NCBI GenBank assembly: GCA_963576785.1
Contig: OY756148.1
Coordinates: 1,426,001 to 1,490,000, forward strand
Source: Chlorophyllum brunneum
Lineage: Eukaryota > Basidiomycota > Agaricomycetes > Agaricales > Agaricaceae
DNA length: 64,000 nucleotides
Reading direction: 5' to 3'
A model generated the notes under the pieces. The model saw only the letters and a list, made by a program, of their open reading frames with translations. It ran no database searches and was not told the DNA's origin. Made by a program: the position numbers and the translations under genes. This document shows, piece by piece, positions 47,659 through 59,900 of this stretch; positions within the stretch are counted from its first letter, which is position 1, and every line of letters starts with the position of its first letter.

Positions 47659-50320
47659 ATGTATCCAATTCCCCGAAACGAGGACGAAGGCATAGCCGAT
47701 GCCCAACAGGCGCTGAACGACTTACGCATCTTCGTGCGTAGTGGAGCAGCGAAGAGGTTGGACGGTAGAGGCCATGCACTGCGCTTCCAACTTGAAAACT
47801 TGGAGGATATGCTGAGGGTGGTTACCGATTCTCGCTACGCACACAGTCTTGCGGGGTCAGGCAGCTCTCTCAGAGGTTCAAACACTGCGAGTCTTGATAT
47901 CCTACAATTCATCATCTCAACGGCCCGAGGAGCCATAGGCTCAACTTCAGAGGTCACTACACCCAGCACGGTGGGTACATTGGTACCAAGATCGATGAGG
48001 TCGCTAAACTAAACTCGTTAGAGTTCGGCTCCTACACCTTCCACAGGCCCAAGAGAACTGATCTTGGCCCGGCGGCACCCAATCGATTCCGCGAGAGTTC
48101 AGCCCTTCGTTCTAAGGTGTGATCCGCGCTATCATGAAAAACTGAACTCACTTTAACTCATATGATAGACGAAACAATGCTCTTAACGTTACCTCTGGCT
48201 TACAGTCATTGGCAAGTCGGAATAAGATTTCTGGAGGGCAGGGAACGACCGTGTGAGTAGAAAGGACTTGTGGTAATGTGGGAACTTACTATGCTATGCA
48301 ACCAACAGCCTCGACACTGGACTTTTGAATGTCCAAGTAGCCCCCACAGACTCCAAAGGTAAAGGCCGACTGCGAGTTGTAAATCCGAATCCATCATGTC
48401 CCTTTGGAGCCCAGGCGGATAATTCGCTACTGGATGATAGCGAGTGAGCATCGGTTCATCCCTTCTGCTCACCAAACTCACCTGCAAGCAGTAAAGTTTC
48501 TCAGTGGCTCGAAAAATTGCCGCGGTGAGAGGATAGCGATGTCCACCTGGACAAGCCGAGCTGAATTCCCAATCTGGCAGGCAACTTGAACACGCCGGCA
48601 GCAGCCGAGACGATCTCTCACCGACTTGTGCGAAAGAGGATCAAAGCGCGCCTGATGTGATTCCGAGGTTCGGGAAGCCGCATCCCTCAATTGGATGAAA
48701 CTAAAAATCACTCTTTGGATTTCAGCCATGACCTCAAGGCCATTCGCCCTCTTCCGCCTGTACCACCAGGAGCCGCATCCACCCCAAGCCTAAACCCCGA
48801 ACCCACGTCGATCGATGATCACAAGCAGCCACAGGGTGTCGAGAAAGACGTGCCAGTGCCTATCAGCACGTAAGTAGACTATATTTTCAGAAATCAATTT
48901 CGTGCTCAAGAAAGCAGTGAACCATCGACGAGCAACCAATCGCAGGACTTCCACTCGAGCACAACGGAAGATATAAACGTGCCGACCGTCCACATAGACA
49001 CAGAGCACGCACCCACCCCACTCTCCAGCGTCGAAGACCTTCATCGGTGAGTAGAAGCCATTCTCAGGCCACCGTAGACATGTAGTTTCTCATTTAAAAA
49101 AAGCCCACCTACGATCAACAACGACCTGAGTACAGACTCTGAGTGAGCATTCCTCCCCTCGTGTTCAGACAATCTACCAACACTTTAAACTAGAAATATG
49201 TTGCTTGTAATTCCAAGTTCTTCTTCGTCCGATACGACAAGCACCTCCAGCTCGAGTTCAGTAGAACCTCAAGCCTCGGACGAATCAGAACCAGTTCCTG
49301 AGAATGCTCTTAGGTGGGTCTGCCGGATAAAATTATGGAAGTTTCTTGTCGCTGACCTTCAAAGTGCTACGCGTGATTCCCTTGAGTCGTTCATGGATGG
49401 ACGGTCCGTGATAAATATATGGAGAAGTCGGACTTCTCAAAGTCCAGTGTACGTAAATGTATCATAACAGCGAGACTCGTAGACTCAGCTATGCAGAGCT
49501 GGACCTAGTGGACTGTTGCGATTGGCCCCGGACCTAGTCAACACACCCAGGATCGAGATCCTCCCAACACGCGAGGAAAGAAATGGTATCAACGGTGCTG
49601 GTGGTCTAAGGTAAAGGTGTCTCCTTGGCCAGTGTGAACCAATTGTTAAGCTTTTCTAGAAATTTATTCATTTCTGCGAGGCAGCAACCTCAAACTCGTA
49701 CGGAAACCAGATCCCGGAAGGGGACTTGCACAGCCTGCTACGATCCGTTGTATCATATGACGGTGCAACTCCAAGCACCCTGCGGGCATGCATATTGCCG
49801 GGATTGCAGCGCTGGTCTGATCAAGACACACGCATCACAAGAGTCCTCTCACCCCCTACGATGCTGTAACGTACCTATTCCCCACGATTTGGTGCGAGCA
49901 GTGTTGTCTCCGTCCCAGTATTCCGACTACCTCCGGAAGGAGAAGGAATACAGGACCCCGATCGACCGAAGGATTTATTGTCCGAAGGCGGGGTGCAAGC
50001 AATTTATCAAGATTGGCAAGATCGCTTCGTATTTGTATCTAAAAGGAAAAATGAAGTGTCCTGCTTGCTCATCGTGGGTTTGCATCAAGTGCAAGGAGTT
50101 TATGCACCCCGGAACCAAGTGTGGCCCAGACAGCATCAACACGATTCGTTTCGAGGCATTGGTGAAGGAGAAGGGGTGGCAGAGGTGCGAGAAATGCCGT
50201 CGTGTCGTGGAAAGGACTCAAGGTTGTTTGCATATGACATGTTTGTGCGGCTATGAGTTTTGCTACCGCTGCGGGGCTGGGTCAGCGGCGAAGTGTGGAC
50301 ATGGTGTGTTTGGGAACTGA
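47659..50320 (+). CDS. RBR E3 ubiquitin ligase-type protein 2
   Basis: Multi-exon model. Exon 1 (ATG 47659) gives EDEGIADAQQALNDLRIFV and the shared motif HALRFQLENLEDMLRVVTDSRYAHSL, then LDILQFIISTARGAI. Middle exons are Ser/Pro-rich (about 48691-49320). The RBR part, 49660-50317, has RING1 CTACYDPLYHMTVQLQAPCGHAYCRDC, IBR YCPKAGCKQF and CPACSSWVCIKCKEFMHPGTKC, and RING2 CEKCRRVVERTQGCLHMTC plus LCGYEFCYRC. RBR ligases pass ubiquitin through the RING2 Cys, here in GCLHM. The open frame of the RBR part starts at TTG (49625), so it needs upstream exons. The exact middle splicing between 48012 and 49660 is not resolved. Confidence 0.7.
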
Positions 50321-50668
50321 TCGCGACTAATACAGGCCTCAGACGCGATGGTGTCATGCTGTAGACATTCTCTTCATTTATTGCTTCGTACTTCCTTCTG
50401 TATCACTGTTTCTTTTGGATAGTTCTATGTATCAACTGGCCTTTACCTCGTTGTGTTGTGCACTGCGCAGCTTGGATCACCTTCCTACTCAGATTTGAAA
50501 TGATGACCTCCCCAAGCATTTGGAACCTATTTAATGTCTCGCCCTGCCTCGTGCACATGGACTGAGCGGCTAAGATGCGCATACAGCATATATATACCCT
50601 CAGCTGCGGAGTAGTTGCCCATACCACTAGTGCCATCCGCGTGCTCGTACCTTGCACCATACCGCCTA

Positions 50669-51746
50669 ATGGATTCGTTCACATTTACTACTGAAGATGA
50701 AGGCATCCTCAATGCTGAACAAGCCCTCAATGAGCTGAGGACTCTTTTGGGCACTGGCGACAGTCCATCCATAGGTGGTGCTAGCGCCACCTCGGGATCG
50801 CCTTTATCGCCCTCCTTAAGGTGGGGGGATGCTAAATATTTCGCTCTTCGTGCACAGTTAGAGAACCTCGAGGATATGCTCGGGATGATCACTGATGCGC
50901 GCCTCGCGAGGAGTATGGTCGAGGATGAGAACGAACGGGCGTTTATAGGTGGAAGGGGGGATGGGGAGAACGCTGATTTGTTGACGTTTATCGTGATGAC
51001 TGCAATGGATATCGTTATTCAGAGACATATCAGGGATTCGATGTGGCAATCGACTCTGGTGACGAGGAGTCATTGAGGTTGGTGAGGTCTATACCGTTCG
51101 AATCTCTATGGAACTTATCAGCCGTGACCCCAGTGATCTCGGAGTCGTTGGATATACCCCTGACCCAACCTGCATCATCTGTGCAGATGTTGTTTCGCTA
51201 ACAGGCCGCCTCGAAACACCTTGTGGACATTTTTATTGTCCAGGGTGTGCCTTGAATCTTGTCGAAACGTATACCTCTCAGCTATTCCCAGCCGGACCGC
51301 TGCGGTGTTGCCCAAATCCACACCCACCCATCCCCTCACGACGTGTTCATCGGTTTATCAATGGTACCTTACGCACAAAATTGGAGGAAAAGATAACCGA
51401 AGCGGAGACTCCATACGATCAGAGAGTTTATTGTCCCCAAGAAAATTGCAAAAAGTTCATCGACCCCGCGCGGATCACTCCCGCTGCGAGGAGTACAGGA
51501 AGCATCGTTTGTCCCAGTAACACATGCGGAGTTGGCATCTGCTTGAGTTGTAAGCAGCTGGTCCACCCTGGCGTTAATTGTGAAAAGCACGCAGATGATG
51601 TACAGGCGACGAGGATACAGAAGCTGTTTGGTTGGGGAAGATGCCCTGGGTGTGGATTTGTTGTTGAAAAGATCTCTGGGTGCAGTGCGGTGAGCTGCTC
51701 TAGATGTGGAAGAGGGTTTACCTACGCACCCCTGCCACAAAACTAG
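50669..51746 (+). CDS. RBR-type protein 3 with degenerate RING2
   Basis: ATG 50669 opens MDSFTFTTEDEGILNAEQALNELR, followed by the shared motif FALRAQLENLEDMLGMITDARLARSM and ADLLTFIVMTAMDI. RING1 is CIICADVVSLTGRLETPCGHFYCPGC, the IBR has YCPQENCKKF and CGVGICLSCKQLVHPGVNC. RING2 begins CPGCGFVVEKISGCSAVSCSRCG but then reads GRGFTYAPLPQN and stops, losing the His-Met-Thr-Cys signature and the last Cys pair of a normal RING2. The junction between the two open stretches (51003-51110) needs an intron; a donor near 51040 and acceptor at 51110 keep frame but are not strong. Activity is doubtful. Confidence 0.65.
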
Positions 51747-51988
51747 TCCGGTCCGTGGCACGATATCTACGTGGTTTTTGGTCTTTCCTGCTCGTCGTTG
51801 ACTTTGCACTTACCACGTTTCACGCTTCTGCCCTAATGTATCTACACAATGTGCCGCAGCACGCAAATTCGCGATTGAATTGAACTCCCGCCGAGCGCCT
51901 GTGCGGTCTCTATAAATACTCGACCAGGGTTCCCACCCTTCTTTGGGTCCTTCTTTCCTTTCCTCCACGTAGAAGGCCGTGGTATCCT

Positions 51989-53798
51989 ATGAGCTACAAC
52001 AGTCCGCATAGCCCGTTTACCGGATCAGCGTCGTCAATGTCGGGCTCGACATCGACAATCACTGGTCTGGGACCTGGGTTCCATCGACTCGCATCGATCG
52101 CGGGCAGCAGTGCATTTGATACCTCCTCCACCCACACTCTTGTTAATCCCAATGACGATGACATTGATGCTCAAACTTCTACACTCATCGCTGAGCTTCT
52201 TTACAGTGATTTACAAGAGATCCATACTGCGCGTAAAGGCAAATCCCGTTCTGGGGCTCCGCTGAGCGATGCTGAATACGCCTTACAATTACAATCTGAA
52301 CAACTTGAGGGTATGTTGAATGAAATACAGGATGCAGAGATTGCGAGGAGGATGCAAGATGCGATGAGGTCAGATCAAGAGTTGATCGGGCAATTGGTGT
52401 TGAGGGAGAAGGCTGCTCAACAGGATCATGAAGCTGCCCTTGCGTTGAGTCGTGGCGAGCGACTGCCGATGGCAACGAAGGAACAAATGGCGGTGGAAAG
52501 GGGCGTTGTGCGAGGTGACGCGTTTATGTATGTGTGGTGAACCGGGCTGCGCTATGATGGGCTCTCGATTCTTTTCTTATTTATAATCTCTTCAGGCCCA
52601 AAGAGATGTTGGAGGCGCTGTCGCCGAAACTGAATCCGACTCCTGTGAATGTGGACAAAGGGTAAGCGGAACGATGTCTCCTTGGTTGCGAATCCTCTGC
52701 TGAGATGGTTTTGATAGAAAAGGCAAAGCGGTCTCTTTCGGCCCATCGTTGTCCTCTGGGTTCGGATTACCGTACCTGGCAACCATGCCTGTCGAGCGGT
52801 AGGTTATTCCAATATGCGCATGTGTTCTGTGTATTGAGGATTCTCTGCCAAGTCCACAATGCGTCAGCTGCAACGATAGAGTCCCGCCCGGGAAGGCATC
52901 CCTTAAAGCACCTTGTGAACACCATTATTGCGCGGACTGCCTCGTGAATCTTGTCCGCGCGGCAACGACGGATGAGAGTTTATTCCCCGTCCGATGTTGC
53001 AAGAAAAATATCCCCGCCGAATCACTTACGAAAATTTTACCTTACACTTTGCTCGCAACCTTCCGAGCAAAGAGCAAGGAATTCGGTACCCCTGCAAATG
53101 CACGCGTATACTGCTCTGTTGCGACCTGCTCTGCATTCCTGGGCAACGTCGAGGAAGCTAAGCGTCAACAAGGCAGTTCGAACTTGTGGGGATTTTTCGT
53201 TTCTCCAGCGAAATTGTGTTGCGATAAATGTCGTGTCGATACCTGTGTTGAGTGTCGTCAACGCGCACATCCAAACGACGCTTGCAAGCAGAACAATGCG
53301 GCTCAAGAAGTCAAAGAACTGGCTCGTGCTCAAGGCTGGCAAACGTGCCCGTCGTGCGAGAGGATTATCGAGTTAAGTATTGGGTGCAACCACATGACGT
53401 GCTACTGTGGCTTTGAGTTCTGTTACGACTGCGCGGCGAAGTGGAAGACATGTGGGTGCGAGCAGTGGGAGGAGAGAAGGCTTTACGCGACTGCAGAAGC
53501 AAGAATGGAGAGGGAATATGGTGCACAAGCTAGAGTCGTGCCGCCGGCCCAGCGGAGGAGGGAGGTCGAGGCGTTTGCCCAAAATTTGAGGGTGAACCAC
53601 GACTGCTTCCCGGGTCATAGATGGAAGGGCCATGGACCTGGAGAGTGTGAGGAGTGTGGAACGTATATGCCCGTATTCTTGAGGGTAAGTTGTTTGCTTG
53701 GAATATCTTTCACTGCATACTGACTGGTGCCCAATGCGCAGATGTGCAAGGACTGCAGGCTTACCGTCTGCCGTAGGTGCTCGCTGAACCGCCTCTAA
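51989..53798 (+). CDS. Ariadne-like RBR E3 ubiquitin ligase 4
   Basis: The most complete member of the array. ATG 51989, a Ser/Gly-rich start, then the shared helical motif YALQLQSEQLEGMLNEIQDAEIARRM and HEAALALSRGERLPMATKEQ. Three introns lead to RING1 CVSCNDRVPPGKASLKAPCEHHYCADC. The IBR has YCSVATCSAF and CCDKCRVDTCVECRQRAHPNDAC, and RING2 reads CPSCERIIELSIGCNHMTC with YCGFEFCYDCAAKWKTCGC. A C-terminal part with HDCFPGHRWKGHGPGECEECG is spliced to MCKDCRLTVCRRCSLNRL, forming a further Cys/His zinc site. The last intron is about 53684-53741. No lesion. Probably the parent type of the shorter neighbours. Confidence 0.85.
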
Positions 53799-54074
53799 AA
53801 TTGAAGATATACGTCGTTTTTTCTATAGTGCTTTGTTGTGATTCGTTTTCCCCTTATTGTCAAACCGAGGATCTAGCCACATTACCCTTGACGTAGCCGA
53901 ATGGTTTCGAACAAAATTACTGTATTGGTTGATTGTGCGCGAGAGCATTGTGAGAGCAAGAACAAGTCATTAATTGTAGTCGTCAGGGGTCGTCAAACGT
54001 CTGCGCCAAACGTTAGATACTCTGTAAGTTGGAAAGCCGAGTGGGTAAAAGGCGTTCTCACCGAGTCCGGGTGA

Positions 54075-54569
54075 TCAGATATGCTCAAACTTGACCCTGG
54101 CAGCATCTCGCTCGACCCTCCTCCTCTTCGCGCTCCGTTCCGCCATGTCTTCGTCATTATTTTTCATCGTCTCTTCATAATTCCCGCTTGTCTGTCCTTC
54201 TGTATGACCCTCACTCACAGCCCGAATCATACGCTGGCTGAGCATCCGCCCGCCGAGGCCCAATAAACCTCCAGTGATACACGCGACACCGCAAAACACA
54301 TATAACGGAAAAATTGCTTCAAGAAGCCATGAAAAGAATTGGTATGGCGTGCGGAGGGTGATTGAAAATATGATAGAAAGGAATGCTACAACTGGTGCGA
54401 GAAGATAGGCGAGGGGTGAAATGAAGGCCGCCCGTGAGATGTACGTCAGGAGGTTGAAAACATATTTGGGGAGTACGATTGCGAGATGGGCCGATTCGCG
54501 GAGAGCTGAGGCAAGGAATGGCAAGAGGAGAGAAGGTGTTTGGGTGGGTGGTAGTGTTGGTGAGCTCAT
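54075..54569 (-). CDS. Small membrane protein, conserved-hypothetical
   Basis: Single exon, 164 codons, ATG 54569. Hydrophobic stretches lie around residues 30-58 (AIVLPKYVFNLLTYISRAAFISPLAYLL), 60-75 (VVAFLSIIFSITL) and 88-105 (IFPLYVFCGVACITGGLLGL), suggesting three or four membrane segments. The tail is hydrophilic with a basic run SAKRRRVERD. Layout is common for small fungal ER or nuclear-envelope proteins but I do not recognise the family. Confidence 0.65.
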   Translation of the reverse strand: MSSPTLPPTQTPSLLLPFLASALRESAHLAIVLPKYVFNLLTYISRAAFISPLAYLLAPVVAFLSIIFSITLRTPYQFFSWLLEAIFPLYVFCGVACITGGLLGLGGRMLSQRMIRAVSEGHTEGQTSGNYEETMKNNDEDMAERSAKRRRVERDAARVKFEHI

Positions 54570-54746
54570 TGTTGAGCACAGAGCAGGGTGCTGGAATGCT
54601 CAATTGGTCTGCACGTGATGTCTATTAATAGACACGAGTGAGCAAATCAATAAGTGCACTCCAAACACCTTTCATGACCCAAAATCCGCACGGAGGAAGA
54701 CAGGGTCAACAAGACGATTGAGCGTCTAGTTCAGCGCAAAGTCCCA

Positions 54747-56029
54747 TTGGCTCGCCGCCCCAACGAAATTGAGCCCCCAACAAGAATCTTCCCCCAAGAA
54801 ATCCTTTCCATCATGTTTCAGCATGTTTGCCAACCTATTGACTTGAAGTACTGCCTGTTCTATGCTGAATTAGAACATACAGAGGAATCTGACAAGACCG
54901 CGCGTAGTTTCTCCCCATTTATACTAGGCGCTGTCTCGTCACAATGGCGTCAAGCAGCACGGGCAACACCTCAGCTTCGGACTTCATTGGTGACAATTTT
55001 CGCAGCAGCGTCGAACTGCTTCGTGTTTACTTGCGACAAGTAGAGACCCTGCCGTATTCCTTGGAGCTCGATTTTAGAAAACCACTGTTGCTCGGCCTCG
55101 GTGAGTCGAAGCACAAGGCCACTTCGTGGGTCAACGCGTAATGTCCCGAGATCCCCTTCGAGCTTCTGGGAAATCTAATATTTCCAGAACAGCCGATGAT
55201 GTTCTGGGAGATTCGACCCAACGGTCCCCCACCGGAATGGGAATTTTTACTTCACCTTGAAGCTGTCCAAGCTAGAGAACCTTTCCCCGGGATGAAGCTG
55301 GAGTTCACCAGTCCAATTCTTTGATGACTCCCAGGTGACTTTTGCGAACCACAACGCATCCCAAATTGGTCCGCTATCACCTGGTCAGAGTTGAACGTCA
55401 TTAAATATTACCTCGCCATCAAACTCCTGTCTCGTTGTCGCAACCTCGAGTATGTCAGTCAACTCATTGCGTTCCCAACCCCCGACTCCCGGCACCACCT
55501 CCGGTGTTCCCTGGCCTTGAATACCCGCACCGGCAGTTTGTCTGGGGTTTTGGTATCCCAAATGGGATTTCCTTCGTGACATTAGGCTTCCGAGGATCCG
55601 AAGCTTAACTCTCGATGGTCCGAGAGATGCGGATATCGCCGCTAACGTGTTCCATAACCTCCTCGCCCAACTGTCCCTACACTTACATCTCTGGCCCTTG
55701 GACAAGATTCGAGGCACCCCAACGTACCGAATCACCCACTCAGTAGTTGTCTTGCACGTATCCCACATTCCCTCGGGGTACTAAAGGTCAAACATTGTTG
55801 CAGTGGCGTTCTGAGATCCCTCTTCTTCGTCATGGCGGAGTCTGGCGGCAGAATACTACCATGGCTTACTCTCTTCGGAGGTGAGGATGTGAAGGGGTGT
55901 TCGAGTGGTTGTACTATCACTTGTCGCTTTGACCCACACATTTTCCTTGACTTTTTGAGAATGAAAGCGATGCATGGTGGTCCTGGATTTTGGCTGGGTA
56001 TGGGAGGGGATTATGAGGTGTTAAATTGA
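54747..56029 (+). pseudogene. F-box gene remnant
   Basis: The F-box-like start reads IFPQEILSIMFQHVCQP ... FILGAVSSQWRQAARATPQL, characteristic of agaricomycete F-box proteins. No in-frame ATG precedes it (the open frame starts at TTG). The following family-like text (ELLRVYLRQVETLPYSLELDF, LPRIRSLTLDGPRDADIAANVFHNLLAQLS) is spread over three frames with several stops. Simple 50-nt introns do not restore it. A real but heavily spliced gene cannot be fully excluded. Confidence 0.55.
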
Positions 56030-57054
56030 CGGCTGGTGGTATGGGAGGAGTTGAGGAGGCTTGTGCGGGGTGTTTATCTATTACTGAAGACAATCGGAAG
56101 GTGGTTTGGTTGTAGATAATATATTTCATTGAATCTACTAGCTCAGCTGGAGGGACGTGATCCGTGGTCCTGGTCTATCTCTGGTCACTTACTTGGGGTT
56201 GAGGATGATAGTTGTCATGATCGTGTTGAAGTGGTTCACAACCGCTTCCGTCTCGCCTTCCGTCCTTCCTTCAATGCGGTGAACTGGTGTAACGTAACTT
56301 TCATTTTCGAGAGATCGACGGGAGCGTCTTGGATACTACACTCGAGTTTGTGCACATGTTTGGATAGCGGCAGCTGACGTGTTGAAGGAGTGAACAGAGG
56401 GTTTTGCGGTTCCCGCTTGTGTTATCAATCACGCGACCACCGTCGTGTGGGCACTCGTTGGTCAAAGGTTAACGTCTATTGCAGATCCAGGCACATTGAA
56501 TCAAACCACCATCAAATCATCGTCGGTATCACTTGCTCAATCTATGCTATCGGCTGCCGAAGCGGAAGCCTCTGGCCGCTGTGAGAAGCACGCATCAGTA
56601 TAACCTTAAGTAATACTGTGGCGGTCCGAGCTGATATCCGTTTTTTGAGTGTATTGAAACGACCAATGATGTGCGAGACTGCGAGGTATCCGGAAGTCAG
56701 GGAAGCATGATTGATCATGAGGACTGTATATTTTAGGGTGATCGAGGATGTCAGCCCTGGGGAAATGGGTGTTGTGTGGAAGCGAGGAAAAAATCGTCTC
56801 TGAAGATGCTCGCGCAAGTGCGTCCAAGTAGGGAGATAGACTGGTTAAAGAGCGTTGGATCCATGGGTGTCTATGTACTAGTTTGCGGAGGAGGAAGTGG
56901 TCATCATAACAGAATGAATGATGGGCGATGCCATAACTCGACAGCCCTGTTCTTCCGATCTTCCGCCCCTCTGTATTTTCTTTCTTCCGCTCGCAGCCAA
57001 CTGCCCACTTTCCTTTTTTTTCCCCTTCTCTTTCGTCTGCAACACCATTCTTTC
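56030..57054. other. Promoter region of the GT61 gene
   Basis: About 1 kb without a supported gene. The last 110 bp before the ATG are strongly pyrimidine-rich on the plus strand. Confidence 0.5.
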
Positions 57055-58943
57055 ATGTTCAGACACACTCTAACACGGAGAGACGCCTTTCTCATCCTTC
57101 TCGGCGCATCTTCCATGCACATATGGTCTATTCTCTTTCACGAAACGCCCACTGACCATTCTATCCTCATTGATGCTCATATCAACCACCCTGTTGACCA
57201 TCGCACTCAAGAACCCTTTACGGTGACCGCGACCGCTACAATAACATTAACCCAAGCTATGACGGCGGAGACCATGATTCCGACACTTCCTGTGCAGGAC
57301 ACCGCACGCGAACACGATAATAGAGAATTTCCGCATACGACTATCATCGCGCATGCTCCTGGATGGACCCTATTCGAGAATTTGTACATGTCCAACGGGA
57401 CTCTGTATATCCTCACTGGATCCAAGGAGTTGTTTCCTGATATCCGGCTTATGACGAGTACTGGCTTGCCAGCGCAGAATACCCCAGAAAATATGGTGGC
57501 ACGGGAACCGACAAAGGAGAACATGGATTTTATTACCCCTAGTGACGCGCTCGAGAGGTGGGGAGGCGATCCAAACATAGGTGAGACGAATAGGGTATGG
57601 ACGATTGAAGGGCATACCGTACGTGTTTCCATGGTTCAGGCCTAAAAATGCACCTGAACTGTTCTTTAGCTCTTGTTTAATGATCCTAGTCAGTTCCTCC
57701 AGCACTATTACCATCTTGTTGCGGAATTATTCCTTGGCGTACAAGCATTCTGGCATGGCGCGTTTTCGCAGCCGGAAACCACAACACCAGAAATCACCTC
57801 TCAACAACTCGCATTCTCGACTAATCATCCAGCACCTCCACATATCCATCGTGCGATATTCGCTCATGCGAAGGATGATGGATGGAGAGATAAGCCAGGT
57901 TTCAATTCATACTTCCTTCGCGCTGCCTATCCCTCTATGACAATCGAACATCAGGATGACTGGAGTGACAGAATCACTGCGACGGGGGATGGCAGTCGTG
58001 TCTGGCGGCTTCCTGTTGTCCTGTTGACGGATCGTAGCGCTGCGCATAGGGGCCGAGTTTGCGGAAGCTTAACACAGAGGACCGCGTCGGAGGCTTGGGA
58101 AGCTATGAGGCACTTGGGTCAACTTCGGGGAAGACATGTTGGCGGATGGTGGGAGCCTGTCAGGAATGCTATTTGGGAATTTGCTGGGATTCCGGTGCAG
58201 GAGAGAGGACATGATCAGGCTCAGGTCCCACAAGAAGAAATCATCATCCCTGGTGCTGGGGAGGGACATGACATCTTAAATGGTGTCGGGGTAGAGGCAC
58301 AGAAGTTTTTGCCGATGCCGGATAAGGTCGTTATCACCTATATCTCGCGACAAGGTACCAGGCGTAGTCTAATACAGGAGGATCATGATGCTTTGGTGAA
58401 GGAGCTAGAGGTGCTGGTGGAGAGGAAGAATGAGGAGGCGAAGAAGGATGGGACGAAGAAGGAGTGGGAGTTACATGTGCTTCAGGCAGAGAAGATGACC
58501 AAGGATGAGCAGATTAGAGCTGCTGCAAGGACTACCGTAAGTGTACCCTTACCTCTTCGTAGCTTTTTGAGACACGGTCTGGTTAATACGATGTGTAGAT
58601 CATGCTGGGTGTACATGGAAACGGACTTACACACCTCGTGTGGATGAAACCTTCACGGGTATCAACCGTGATTGAGATGTTCTACCCTGAAGGCTTCGCG
58701 CATGATTATCAATGGACGACGAGGTCGCTTGGTATGGCGCATTTTGGGGTTTGGAATGATACGTGAGTCTTTCTTCGCCGACGATTTTGAATGCTACGTA
58801 TTGAGTGTTGCGTGACCAGACATTATACCCATCCTAACAAACCAGGTGTTCGTTACCCGGACGGATTTCAAGGGAACCAGATTCCTGTTCATGGATCTAC
58901 TGTTGCTAAATTGATTGAGGATCGGATCGAAGGCGTTCTTTAG
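57055..58943 (+). CDS. GT61 family glycosyltransferase (DUF563)
   Basis: Golgi-type sugar transferase. ATG 57055 gives MFRHTLTRRDAFLILLGASS, a short basic tail followed by a signal-anchor helix, so type II topology is likely. Four exons: 57055-57618, 57670-58536, 58599-58762, 58820-58943. GT61 features include LLFNDPSQFLQHYYHLVAELFLG (the QHYYH region) and the C-terminal block IMLGVHGNGLTHLVWMKP with STVIEMFYPEGFAHDYQWTTRSLGMAHFGVWND, the family's most conserved part. In fungi the acceptor is usually unknown; xylosyl transfer to capsule or glycan has been shown for one relative in Cryptococcus. No lesion. Confidence 0.92.
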
Positions 58944-59309
58944 GGGGATTATGGGCCTTGCTTCTTTTTTATCTGCTTTGCTGTATCTATGAATAAGTAG
59001 CTGATTTACCACAATTTAGAATTACTACTTCTCCCCTCGCTTTGCTTTTTGCTTTGGGCGTTTTGCTTCTTTTTTGATTTTTTTTATTTAACTGGTGGAG
59101 GTCTACGTACATATCTATTCGTACTGCTTAAGTACTTAAGTCTGACACACACGCTTGAAAGCCTACTTTGTATTCGAAGAGGGTGACGAACTGTCCGGCG
59201 GACGGGACGGGGGGGCTTTGTTTCGTTTTGGACCTGTAACCAAACAAAGGCTGAAATTTGTTACGCGCCTCGTCTTGTCCGCATTCCAAATCCGGAACAC
59301 CTCCCCGAA
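58944..59309. other. Spacer GT61 / bL31m
   Basis: T-rich 3' flank followed by the bL31m promoter. Nothing else seen. Confidence 0.6.
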
Positions 59310-59900
59310 ATGCAGACGGTCGCCCTCCGCACGACGCCAAAATGTCCAACCCTCCATTATAACCCAAGCCGTTTCGTGTCCACATCCCCATACGGTCGGA
59401 CCCACGTCTGGAAACGTCGTCCACCAGTGCTTCCGAACCCCGTGGTACCCAAGTATCCGCAAACTATCATCCGATCCGATGGAACGTCATTCGTTCAATG
59501 GACGACATCTCCAAAGTCTCTTATAAGACTTACAAGGGACACGACGAATAATCCAGTATGGAATGCGGCAAGTTGGGCGAATGAAAGGGGTTTGGAGGAG
59601 GAGAGTGGAAGTACGGGACGTATGGGAAGGTTTAGTAGGAAGTTTGGTGGTGTTACGACTGCTGCTCCTAGTACACCACCGCCGACGGTGGAAAAGAAAG
59701 TGGCAAAGGAAGAGAAGGTGGAGGTGAAGGTCGAGGAGGTGGAGGAAGGTGTGATAGATTTGACTGGGAGGATGAATATGGGTATGGGTGGTATGGGAGG
59801 GTCGTTAGATGATGTGAAGTGGTTTGAAGAAATGGCTGGGTTGACTGGAGGTGAAACCAAAGCGCCTGGTACGGGAAAGAAGGAGAAGGAGAAGAAATAG
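59310..59900 (+). CDS. MRPL36: Mitochondrial large ribosomal subunit protein bL31m
   Basis: Single exon, 196 codons. The conserved core is YPQTIIRSDGTSFVQWTTSP followed by LIRLTRDTTNNPVWN, the fungal bL31m signature (bacterial L31 counterpart). The N terminus is rich in Arg, Thr and Ser with few acids, fitting a mitochondrial targeting sequence. The C-terminal extension is acidic-lysine-rich (EEKVEVKVEEVEEG) and then Gly/Met-rich, typical of fungal forms. Confidence 0.85.
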   Translation: MQTVALRTTPKCPTLHYNPSRFVSTSPYGRTHVWKRRPPVLPNPVVPKYPQTIIRSDGTSFVQWTTSPKSLIRLTRDTTNNPVWNAASWANERGLEEESGSTGRMGRFSRKFGGVTTAAPSTPPPTVEKKVAKEEKVEVKVEEVEEGVIDLTGRMNMGMGGMGGSLDDVKWFEEMAGLTGGETKAPGTGKKEKEKK

